Below, one piece after another: positions 8,273-15,221 of a DNA stretch of 64,000 bases. The notes beneath the pieces are model-generated. The model was not told the origin of the DNA and ran no database searches. It worked only from the letters and a program-made list of their open reading frames with translations. The translations under genes were made by a program, and so were the position numbers. Each line of letters begins with the position of its first letter. Positions within the stretch are counted from its first letter, which is position 1. The stretch is from positions 44,348 through 108,347 of the forward strand of contig DATGMD010000073.1 in the NCBI GenBank assembly GCA_035293805.1, in the 5' to 3' direction. This stretch comes from JAJPHF01 sp035293805. Its GTDB lineage: Bacteria; Chloroflexota; UBA6077; JAJPHF01.

Positions 8273-10024
8273 CTAGCGGCGCGGCGCGGGGGGCGCGGCC
8301 TGGGCGGCGCGGAGGATGCCGCGCAGCACGTCCGAGCGGCTGACGATGCCGACGAGCCGGTCGCCGGCGAGCACCGGGACGCGGCGCAGGCGCTGGTTCA
8401 CGAACAGCCGTGACACCTCGTCCACGTCGGTGTCCTCGGCCACGCTGGTGACGTCGCGCGTCATGATGTCGGCGGCCGTGGCGCCCGCGCGGCTGATCAC
8501 GTCGAGCTCGCTGATCATGCCCAGCACGCGCCCCGCGTCGTCCACCACCGGCACCCCGGCCAGGTGCCGCGCGTCCAGCAGGGTCGCCACCTCCTGCACC
8601 GGCATCGTCGGCGGCACGGTGACCACGTCGCGGGTCATCACGTCGCGCACGCGCAGGGGCGCGGCGAGCTGCGTCCACGTGGGGAGGTCGCTGCCCGCCG
8701 CCGGGCCGTCGGCGCTGGCGGCCGCGACGGCGCGCGGGGGCGGCGCGGGCGCCGCCAGCGGGGGCTCCTCCTTCGTGATCAGGCGCACGCCGCGGTCGTA
8801 GGTGAGGTACGACCGCGCCCACTGGACCAGCACGAGCAGGCGCTTCTCGAAGCCGATCAAGTAGAGGATGTGGACGAACAGCCAGACGAGCCAGGCGGTA
8901 TGCCCGGTCAGGTGCCGGCCCTCGATGTCGGCGACGGCGGCGCCGCGCCCGATCGTCGCCAGGTTGCCGCGGTCGACGTAGTGGAACGGCTTGCGCGGCT
9001 TGCCCGCGAGCGTGCGCCGAATGTTCGCGGCCGCCGCCTGGCCTTCCTGGATGGCGACCTGGGCAACGCCGGGCAGGGGCTTGTCGCCCTGGTGGGTGAA
9101 GGCGGCGAGGTCGCCAATCACATAGACCTCGGGATGGCCGGGCACCGTCAGGTCCGGCTCCACCAGCACGCGCCCGCTGCGGTCCAGCGGCACGTTCAGG
9201 CTGCGGCCGAGCGGCGAGGCGGCGACGCCCGCAGCCCAGAGCGCGGTCCGCGTGGGGATCTTCTCGTCGCCGACGTACACCGCGTCGGGGGTGATGTTGG
9301 TCACGATGGCGCCCGTTCGCACCTCCACGCCCAGGCTGCGCAGCGCGCGCTCGGCGCTGGCGGAGAGGTCCTCGGGGAAGGCGGCCAGGATGCGCGGCAA
9401 GCCCTCGAGCAGGATGACGCGGGCGCGGGACGGGTCGATGCTGCGGAACTCGCCCACGACGGTGTGCCGCGCGATCTCGGCGATGGCGCCCGCCATCTCG
9501 ACGCCGGTGGGGCCGCCGCCCACGATCACGAACGTGAGCAGCGCCTGGCGCACCTGGGGGTCGGTGGCGCGCTCGGCCTCCTCGAAGGCCGAGAGGATGC
9601 GCCGCCGGATCTCCAGCGCGTCGTCGAGCGACTTCAGGCCGGGCGCGAGGGGCGCCCACTCGTCGTGGCCGAAGTACGAGTGGCGCGCGCCGGCGGCGAG
9701 GATCAGGTAGTCGTAGTCGAGCGCGCCGTCCGCGAGCTGCACGCGCCGCCGCGCTAGATCGATGCCCGTGGCCCGCGCCTGGAGCACGCGGACGTTGCGG
9801 TGCCGCCGCAGGAGCATACGGATGGGCTGGGCGATGTTGCCGGGCGACAGCGCGGCCGTGGCGACCTGGTAGAGCAGGGGCTGGAACAGATGGTAGTTCC
9901 GCTGGTCCACGAGGGTGATCTGGACCGGCGCGGAGGCGAGCGCGCGGGCGGCATACAACCCGCCGAACCCGCCGCCGACGATCACGACCCGGGGCGCGCC
10001 TGCCTGCCGGCCGTCGCTCGCCAT
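8273..10024 (-). CDS. ndh: Type II NADH dehydrogenase fused to two CBS domains
   Basis: Start 10024 is preceded by GAGGAGCC; an ATG at 10057 lacks a site. Residues 1 to about 420 are a two-dinucleotide-fold flavoprotein: VVIVGGGFGGLYAARAL binds FAD, FVIVGGGPTGVEMAG binds NADH, and YVIGDLAAFTHQGDKPLPGV is the FAD-flanking NDH-2 motif. WLVWLFVHILYLIGFEKRLL is the membrane-association segment. This is an NADH:quinone oxidoreductase that does not pump protons. Unusually, an Ala/Pro linker leads to two CBS modules (RVRDVMTRDVVTVPPTMPVQ and AADIMTRDVTSVAEDTDVDE), which in other proteins bind adenine nucleotides. That suggests energy-charge control of respiration. The 583-residue length fits the fusion. 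Confidence 0.9.
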   Translation of the reverse strand: MASDGRQAGAPRVVIVGGGFGGLYAARALASAPVQITLVDQRNYHLFQPLLYQVATAALSPGNIAQPIRMLLRRHRNVRVLQARATGIDLARRRVQLADGALDYDYLILAAGARHSYFGHDEWAPLAPGLKSLDDALEIRRRILSAFEEAERATDPQVRQALLTFVIVGGGPTGVEMAGAIAEIARHTVVGEFRSIDPSRARVILLEGLPRILAAFPEDLSASAERALRSLGVEVRTGAIVTNITPDAVYVGDEKIPTRTALWAAGVAASPLGRSLNVPLDRSGRVLVEPDLTVPGHPEVYVIGDLAAFTHQGDKPLPGVAQVAIQEGQAAAANIRRTLAGKPRKPFHYVDRGNLATIGRGAAVADIEGRHLTGHTAWLVWLFVHILYLIGFEKRLLVLVQWARSYLTYDRGVRLITKEEPPLAAPAPPPRAVAAASADGPAAGSDLPTWTQLAAPLRVRDVMTRDVVTVPPTMPVQEVATLLDARHLAGVPVVDDAGRVLGMISELDVISRAGATAADIMTRDVTSVAEDTDVDEVSRLFVNQRLRRVPVLAGDRLVGIVSRSDVLRGILRAAQAAPPAPRR

Positions 10025-10133
10025 CGCTCGCGGCTCCTCACACCGAAAGTCTCCCATAGTGTGACGATTCCGCGCCCGCGCTCACAAGGCCCACCGCCCC
10101 TTCCCCCAACGTCGGGGGCAAGGAGGCGGCGCC

Positions 10134-11162
10134 TCAGCCGCGCGCCTCGCCCCCCTGTTGGGCCAGCCAGAGCGAGGCCGCCTCCTGCTGCTCGACCTCG
10201 AGCTGGCCCAGGAAGTCGAAGATGCCGCCGATCGAGCCGGAGTGGATCGCCAGCAGCCGCGCCCCGCGCTCGCCATCGGCGTTGAAGTGCTGGTGCGTGC
10301 TGTTGATGTGGACGATGTTCAGGTCGCCCGTCTCCCAGTCATAGCGTACGTTGTCGACGATCGAGTAGCCCCGCCCCTCCAGACAGTACAGCGCCGCCTC
10401 GTTGAAGTGGCGGTGCTTGCCCGAGCGCGCGCCGGCCGGCAGGTCCTGCACGAACATGCGGATCAGGCGCGTGGCCGTGCCCAGCGCGGGATCGCCGCTG
10501 TAGTATTTGATCCGCCCCTGGCGGCACATCTGCCAGGCCTGCATCCGCCCCGGCACGAGCACCTTGTCGGCGCGGCGGCGGGTGGCCTCGGCGGCGGCGG
10601 CCTGCTGCATCGCGTCGTACTGCGTGCTGCCCCGCGGGCCGGGCGCCGCCGGCACCGCCAGAGGGGCGGGCGCGGGATCGTCGTCCGGCAGCTCCTCCAC
10701 GCCGCCCAGGCCCATCAGCTCGGCCACCGGCTGCATGGAGCCCCAGATCACCTCGGCGGGCGCCTCGGGATCGGCGTTGACGTGCTGGTGGACCGCGCCG
10801 GGCACCAGGCACAGCACGTCCTCGGCCTCCCAATCGTAGCGCACGCCGTCGATGACGCTGTAGCCGCGCCCCGCCAGGACGTAGCCCTGCGCCTCCCACA
10901 GGAAGCGCGTGCGCTTCGAGCGCCCGCCGGGCGGCAGCTGCGTGATGTAGTGGCTCATCGTGCGCATGGCGGTGTGCAGCCGCGGCCCGGTCAGCCACTT
11001 CACGCGGCCCCAGGGCGTCGCCTCCCAGCGGCGCTCGCGGCCGCGCACGATCTGCTCCCACGTCTTCTGCGCCTCGAGGATCGCCTGCTGGCGGGCCACG
11101 ATGCGGTCGTAGATGTTCAGCGCGGCTTCCGGCTCGCGCTCGCGCAGCCGCTCGCGTTCCAT
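10134..11162 (-). CDS. Bicupin protein with one degenerate barrel
   Basis: A 342-residue protein with two cupin barrels. The second keeps the metal site (GKHRHFNEAALYCLEGRGYS and HQHFNADGE). The first has lost the HxH (SKRTRFLWEAQGYVLAGRGY) although VHQHVNADPE remains. A charged helical N-terminus (MERERLREREPEAALNIYDR) precedes them. The layout resembles gentisate-dioxygenase relatives but is not identical, so it may be a distinct ring-cleaving dioxygenase or a binding protein. It lies 51 bp downstream of a solute-binding lipoprotein gene on the same strand, so uptake plus oxidation of one substrate is a reasonable guess. Confidence 0.7.
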   Translation of the reverse strand: MERERLREREPEAALNIYDRIVARQQAILEAQKTWEQIVRGRERRWEATPWGRVKWLTGPRLHTAMRTMSHYITQLPPGGRSKRTRFLWEAQGYVLAGRGYSVIDGVRYDWEAEDVLCLVPGAVHQHVNADPEAPAEVIWGSMQPVAELMGLGGVEELPDDDPAPAPLAVPAAPGPRGSTQYDAMQQAAAAEATRRRADKVLVPGRMQAWQMCRQGRIKYYSGDPALGTATRLIRMFVQDLPAGARSGKHRHFNEAALYCLEGRGYSIVDNVRYDWETGDLNIVHINSTHQHFNADGERGARLLAIHSGSIGGIFDFLGQLEVEQQEAASLWLAQQGGEARG

Positions 11163-11213
11163 GTCACTCGCCCCTCGTCCCAGAGTCTGGCGCCATGCCT
11201 CGCGGCCCAGCGC

Positions 11214-12341
11214 TTATGGCGTCATGCCGATGGTCTGCAGGAAACCGGACGCCTCGACCTCGCGCAGGTAGCGGGACTCGATGAAGTCCGTGGGCTGGCG
11301 GCCGGCGAAGCGCGGGTCGTCGGCCGCCAGGTCGGCGAGCAGGCGGGCGACGCCCTCCTCGCTGACGTAGGGCACGGGCGGGCAGCAGCGGAGGTATTCG
11401 GCGTAGGCTTGTTCGAGGATGTCGGGATCGTCGATCTGCAGGTACTGGCGGTACACGTCGAGCGCCCACGGCTTGTCGGTGCGGAAGCGATGGATGCCCT
11501 GCACGAACGCCCGCGCGAAGCGGCGCACCGCCTCCTCGTTCGCGGCGACCCAGGGGCGGAGCGCCCCGACGACGACTGTCGGGTACTCGATGCCCGCCGC
11601 GCCCAGGTTCACCATCTCCTGGTAGCCGGCCCGCTGGGCCATGACGGTATGCGGGAGCGACAGCATGCCGGCGTCGATCTGGTCGCTGGTGAGGGCCGCC
11701 AGGATGGCCGAGTTCTCGCCGAACTGCCGCAATGCCACGTCGCGGTCGGGCTGGAGGCCCACCTGGTCCAGCGCCAGCACGGCGGCCGTGTAGGTGGCGC
11801 CGGCCAGTCGGGTGATGCCCATGATCTTGCCGCGCAGGACCTGCGGGTCCGTGATGCGCGGGTTGACGATCATCGAGTGGAGCGGGCGGTTGCTGCCGGC
11901 GAAGAGCAGCGCCACGTCGGCGCCGTTGACCGTCGCCTGGATACTGGAGCTGGGGTCGAGGCCGGCGATCTGGACCTGCCCCGCGATCATCGCTTGCAGG
12001 CTGGGTGAGGTGCTGGTGATGTTCGTCAGCTCGACGTCGAGGCCCTGCTCGCGGAAGTAGCCGCCCTCGTAGGCGAGCCACATGCCGGAGTGGCCGGTGC
12101 CGCGGGCGGCGTAGTTGGCGACCAAGTGAATGGGCGGCCCGGCCGTGGGCGGGGCGCTGGCCGCGGGCGCGCTCGCCGTGGCGCCGGAGGGCGCGGCCGG
12201 CTGCCTCGCCGGCGCGCTGCCGCTCGGCGCGGGCGCGGCGGGGCCGCACCCGGCGAGGGCCACTGCCAGGCCGAGGCCGAGCAGCGCCGCGCGCCCGGCG
12301 CGGAGAGTATAAGTGAGACGCGAGGGGCCGTGAGACGCCAT
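11214..12341 (-). CDS. ABC-transporter substrate-binding lipoprotein (NMT1/THI5-like)
   Basis: A 375-residue lipoprotein: signal LLGLGLAVALAGC ends in a lipobox (LAGC), followed by a low-complexity Ala/Pro linker. The mature part has the NMT1/SsuA-type start (GMWLAYEGGYFREQGLDVEL) and the middle motif AMIAGQVQIAGLDPSSSIQA. Proteins of this fold bind pyrimidine precursors, sulfonates, nitrate or aromatic acids at the membrane surface. No permease or ATPase is nearby. The bicupin downstream (51 bp) may handle the same substrate. Related proteins in this window are at 37176, 40622, 51912 and 55250. Confidence 0.85.
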   Translation of the reverse strand: MASHGPSRLTYTLRAGRAALLGLGLAVALAGCGPAAPAPSGSAPARQPAAPSGATASAPAASAPPTAGPPIHLVANYAARGTGHSGMWLAYEGGYFREQGLDVELTNITSTSPSLQAMIAGQVQIAGLDPSSSIQATVNGADVALLFAGSNRPLHSMIVNPRITDPQVLRGKIMGITRLAGATYTAAVLALDQVGLQPDRDVALRQFGENSAILAALTSDQIDAGMLSLPHTVMAQRAGYQEMVNLGAAGIEYPTVVVGALRPWVAANEEAVRRFARAFVQGIHRFRTDKPWALDVYRQYLQIDDPDILEQAYAEYLRCCPPVPYVSEEGVARLLADLAADDPRFAGRQPTDFIESRYLREVEASGFLQTIGMTP

Positions 12342-12482
12342 GCGCGATCACCCTTCCATCGCCAGTCGCTGCCCGGCCCCGCCGAACCGGCGGGCGGGCG
12401 ACGATAGAAAGGGTACTACATCACGGACAGTCGTAGCGGCGACCGCCCCGGTGGCGGGCACCCGGCGGAACGACGAGGCGAG

Positions 12483-12968
12483 TCATTCTTGAGCAAGCGC
12501 CAACAAGGTACGATACGCCCCAGCGCCGAGCCAGAGGCCCGCTGTGCGCAGCTCATCCAGGACGGGACGAACCCGGACAATCAGCCCCGTAGTCTTTGCC
12601 TCGACGAGTACACCGGCACTACCGAGAACCCGGAGGCCACGGGCGCGCGCTATGTGGCGACCGGCCGAATCGTCCATGAGCACTGGAATGCCGCCGCCTA
12701 GCTCCAGGGCCAAGCCAATCGCCTCAGCCTCGCCGAGACCGAGGGTAGCTAGTAGAGGCGAGATCAACCGCGAGTTGACTAGCGGTCGCCGGCTGATCCA
12801 GGCTGTACCTGGCACTTCCGGGGCTCCTGGCCGGCCGCCCCCTCCGGTCACCACCTCTGCATAGACCGCGGCAGGCACGACCACTTCGTCGAATATCGCG
12901 TGGAGGAGGTCGAGGCGTCGGATCGCGGAGTAGAGAATCAGCGGGCTGCTGTCGCTGACGACCGCCAC
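12483..12968 (-). CDS. DUF3368 PIN-like toxin
   Basis: A 161-residue protein beginning VVSDSSPLILYSAIRRLDLL, the standard N-terminus of DUF3368 (PIN-fold) proteins. The conserved acidic residues are at DSS, at GLGEAEAIGLALE and at LMDDSAGRHIARARGL. PIN proteins are Mg2+-dependent ribonucleases and commonly toxins. Its start is 4 bp from the stop of the UPF0175 gene upstream, the usual antitoxin-toxin order. All key acidic residues appear present, so it is probably active. Confidence 0.88.
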   Translation of the reverse strand: MAVVSDSSPLILYSAIRRLDLLHAIFDEVVVPAAVYAEVVTGGGGRPGAPEVPGTAWISRRPLVNSRLISPLLATLGLGEAEAIGLALELGGGIPVLMDDSAGRHIARARGLRVLGSAGVLVEAKTTGLIVRVRPVLDELRTAGLWLGAGAYRTLLALAQE

Positions 12969-12972
12969 CGTG

Positions 12973-13248
12973 TTAGGCGCCGTGAACGTGACGGCGGAGG
13001 TCCTCGATCTCCTGACGCATCTCGTCCGCGGTTGCCGGCCCTGAGGGAATCTGATGTCGGGCCATCAGATCGAGGATTTCCCAACGACTAACGTTCAGGA
13101 GCTGCGCCGCCTTCCCCTGGCCGATACTGCCTTCACGGAGCAACTCTAGGATGAGAGATTCTCTAGCCTTGGCCACGGCGTTCTCGGGAGACCCGAGCAG
13201 CAGGACCAGCTCTTCGGGCAGCTCTATGAGCATCGTCAATGTTGTCAC
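12973..13248 (-). CDS. UPF0175 family antitoxin
   Basis: A GTG start at 13248 is chosen because GGGGAG lies 5 bp upstream; ATGs at 13233, 13269 and 13308 are alternatives. The 91-residue product opens with a beta strand (LTMLIELPEELVLLLGS) and carries the UPF0175 helix-turn-helix region (ELLREGSIGQGKAAQLLNVS, RWEILDLMARHQI). It is probably the DNA-binding antitoxin that neutralises the DUF3368 protein encoded 4 bp downstream and autoregulates the pair. Confidence 0.85.
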   Translation of the reverse strand: MTTLTMLIELPEELVLLLGSPENAVAKARESLILELLREGSIGQGKAAQLLNVSRWEILDLMARHQIPSGPATADEMRQEIEDLRRHVHGA

Positions 13249-13381
13249 GCCATCTCCCCGCAATTCCATTCCCACTATTTCATTATTCCGGATGACGCAC
13301 TGACTCACCAGGGCGAGTCGCGGATGCCGCGGTCATGACACCGAGCGGGACGACGAGGGGCGCGGTCCGGGCGAAGTGGGC

Positions 13382-13490
13382 GGAGCCGACGAGGATTGCT
13401 GAGACGGCAACCGGCGGCGAACCGCCGGCCCCCGGTTCTCAGGCCGGGGAAGCATCAGGTGAAGATGTAGTCTCAGCAGCATTCGGCTCC
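13382..13490 (+). ncRNA. Candidate Y RNA 1
   Basis: The ends pair perfectly: GGAGCCGA (13382-13389) with TCGGCTCC (13483-13490). Above an asymmetric internal loop (CGAGGATT / AGCAT) comes a second perfect helix, GCTGAGAC (13398-13405) with GTCTCAGC (13470-13477). This two-helix stem with CGAGG on the 5' side and GCATTC on the 3' side parallels the Ro-binding stem of Y RNAs (human Y1 as I recall it: CCGAAGG opposite UGCACUUGAC). The upper part forms two hairpins: 13411-13428 (7 bp, loop CGAA) and 13430-13449 (6 bp, loop TTCTCAGG, T-arm-like). That would fit the tRNA-like module of bacterial Y RNAs. It lies just past the Ro60 C-terminal half. Ends, promoter and terminator are not defined by sequence alone. 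Confidence 0.65.
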
Positions 13491-13511
13491 GACCTAGAGT
13501 CGCACGTCAAG

Positions 13512-13576
13512 CGGGCTGACGAGGGTGGCCGAGACGGAAACAGTTAACAGCTGTAGTCTCGGCCGCATTCAGCCCG
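13512..13576 (+). ncRNA. Candidate Y RNA 2 (short)
   Basis: It has the same plan as the unit at 13382-13490 but is shorter. CGGGCTGA (13512-13519) pairs with TCAGCCCG (13569-13576). GGCCGAGAC (13527-13535) pairs with GTCTCGGCC (13556-13564). The internal loop is CGAGGGT / GCAT. All base pairs in both helices differ in sequence from unit 1 yet are kept by compensatory changes, which is direct evidence for RNA structure. The loop of 20 nt ends in TGTA before GTCTC, as in units 1 and 3. It lacks the two upper hairpins, so it may be a minimal Ro-binding stem. Confidence 0.6.
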
Positions 13577-13591
13577 AATGTACTTTAGCAG

Positions 13592-13702
13592 CGCGGCGAC
13601 GAGGGGCGCAGAAACACTTCCGGGCGCGTAACGGGAACGGGCCTCGCGGCCCGCTCCCGCCGCCACACCGGTCCAAATGTAGTTCCTGCTGCATTCGCCG
13701 CG
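13592..13702 (+). ncRNA. Candidate Y RNA 3
   Basis: CGCGGCGA (13592-13599) pairs with TCGCCGCG (13695-13702). The internal loop again has CGAGG on the 5' side and GCAT (13691-13694) on the 3' side. The second helix GCAGAAAC (13608-13615) / GTTCCTGC (13682-13689) has one A-C mismatch. The upper region folds into an extended hairpin, CGGGA + CGGGCC with loop TCGC and GGCCCG + TCCCG (13632-13659). TGTAGT precedes the 3' arm as in the two other units. Only 37 bp separate it from the stop of the Ro60 C-terminal half, with which it converges. Confidence 0.58.
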
Positions 13703-13739
13703 AGCAGATTATACCCTTGTCGCGGGGCTGGGGGTTAGG

Positions 13740-14528
13740 TCATAGCGCGACCCCTTCGATGACGCCCACCCAGTGGTCGGCCGCCAGGCCGCCCTGGGCG
13801 AACGCCGCCAGCACGTCGAACACCGCGTCCGAGAAGCCGCCGACGTTCAGCACGTCCGCGCGCTCGGGAGCCTGAACGGTGCCATAGGGCGTCAGATCGA
13901 TGCAGGCCAGCTTCGCCTGCGGGCACCGCGCCCGCAGCGCCTCCCACTCGCGCATGGTCTCGGTCGGCCGCGCCCACGGAGTCCGGGGCCGCGACTGGCT
14001 GTCGATCCACGATTCGAAGTCCGACACGAAGACGACCAGGTCCGCGTGCCGACGCTCGGCGTTCAGCCACGCTAGCGGCAGGGAGCAGTTCGTCCCCCCG
14101 TTCGGCAGACCCGCCAGCCGTTCCGCGTTCGTGAACACGCTGTCCCGCGGGTCCAGGGCCACCGTGTGTAGCCGATCGTTGAACGGCAAGACCGTCGCGC
14201 GCGGGTTACGGCGCAACAGGACCGACGCGATGAGCGCGCCGACGTCACGGCAGCGCACCTTACTGGTGGCGCCCGGGCGATACCCGGTTACGGGCGACTC
14301 CATGGAGCCCGACACGTCCAAACAGACGTACACCTGGCCCTCGATCGCCGGGACGTTGGCGCTGGCGACCTCCATCGCCGCCTCCAGCGCCTCCCGCACG
14401 ACCGCCGGTACGGTGTTGCCGGCCCGCGCGTGCGCCATCATGAGCTGGTACGGGAAGGCCCGCGCCCGCTGGATGGCCGCCGGGTCGCGCAGGTCAGTGG
14501 TCCGTGGTGCGCCGATGTCGGCGCCGGT
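13740..14528 (-). pseudogene. rsr: Ro60/Rsr C-terminal half (TROVE end + vWA domain)
   Basis: About 262 codons are open from just after a TAG at 14529-14531. They begin in TROVE-like sequence (TTDLRDPAAIQRARAFPYQL, MMAHARAG) and continue into a von Willebrand A domain with an intact MIDAS: CLDVSGSMES, NGGTNCSLPLAWL and VFVSDFESW. This is the second half of a bacterial Ro60 orthologue; the first half is at 19632-20400. An internal ATG pair at 14441/14438 could start a vWA-only protein of 233 residues. Ro60/Rsr is a ring-shaped protein that binds misfolded and Y RNAs and works with nucleases in RNA decay. The split by a recombinase-bearing segment suggests insertion. Confidence 0.85.
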
Positions 14529-14594
14529 CTACAGTCAGCTTTTGGAGCAGTGGCTCGCGGCGCCGCCGGCACCGCTGAGCGAGCGGAGCCAACG

Positions 14595-15110
14595 GTGCGA
14601 GGCGCCCTACCGTGTCCGACCTGCGGCCAGATAGACCTCGTCCAGCGGGTTACCGCCGTGCTGGGTGAGGGCATCTCGGACAGCCGCCTCTCGGGACCCA
14701 GCGTGGGGTTGGGGAAGGTTCTCGGGAAGGGCGGACGCTTCGTCCTCTCGGGGCAATACACCTGGCTACGCGGCGAGGTCTGCACCCGTCTCGCCGGCCA
14801 TCTTGCGGCGGCGATGCCCAAGAGCCACTGGATGTGGGGCATCGGCCTGGCGATATTTGGCGTCCTGTGCCTCGTGAACCTGTTTCCGCCTACATCCTCG
14901 TCCGGCGCGTCTTGGATGGAGTGGCTCATCTTGGGGCTCGGCCCCCTGGGGTTCGGGGTTTCCCTCATCGAGCAGAGCCGACGTGCGGATCGCGCGGCGC
15001 GAAACCTAGTCCACCTGTACTACTGCCATCGGTGCGACGGCGTGTTCGTGCCGGGTCGGTCGGGCCTCGTGCCCGTGGGCGCGGTCGGCGACCTCCTCAA
15101 CCTTCTCTGA
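14595..15110 (+). CDS. Zinc-ribbon, two-TM small membrane protein (element cargo)
   Basis: A GTG start at 14595 with GGAG 6 bp upstream gives 171 residues. CPTC near residue 7 and CHRC near residue 143 are two halves of a zinc ribbon separated by a hydrophobic hairpin (WMWGIGLAIFGVLCLVNLF and WMEWLILGLGPLGFGVSLI). The metal site would therefore sit on the cytoplasmic side of a two-pass protein. It lies right at the left end of the inserted segment, which marks the element boundary as being before 14595. I do not recognise the family; membrane-anchored effector or signalling roles are possible in defence cargo but not shown. Confidence 0.55.
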   Translation: MRGALPCPTCGQIDLVQRVTAVLGEGISDSRLSGPSVGLGKVLGKGGRFVLSGQYTWLRGEVCTRLAGHLAAAMPKSHWMWGIGLAIFGVLCLVNLFPPTSSSGASWMEWLILGLGPLGFGVSLIEQSRRADRAARNLVHLYYCHRCDGVFVPGRSGLVPVGAVGDLLNLL

Positions 15111-15221
15111 ACCCGCAAACGCTCGTGCGCGGCGAGATGCCGAGAAACCGCGCCGAGCGCTCGCCAGGCCTCCGCCCAAGTTGTTGCGGTACTGGCCTGG
15201 CGCGGATCACGAACCCCGTCC

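Noticed and set aside
8193..9659. Upstream extension of the metallopeptidase frame into the NDH-2 gene
   Set aside because: The extension carries no domain and lies within another well-supported gene on the same strand; the ATG at 8192 begins the family sequence.
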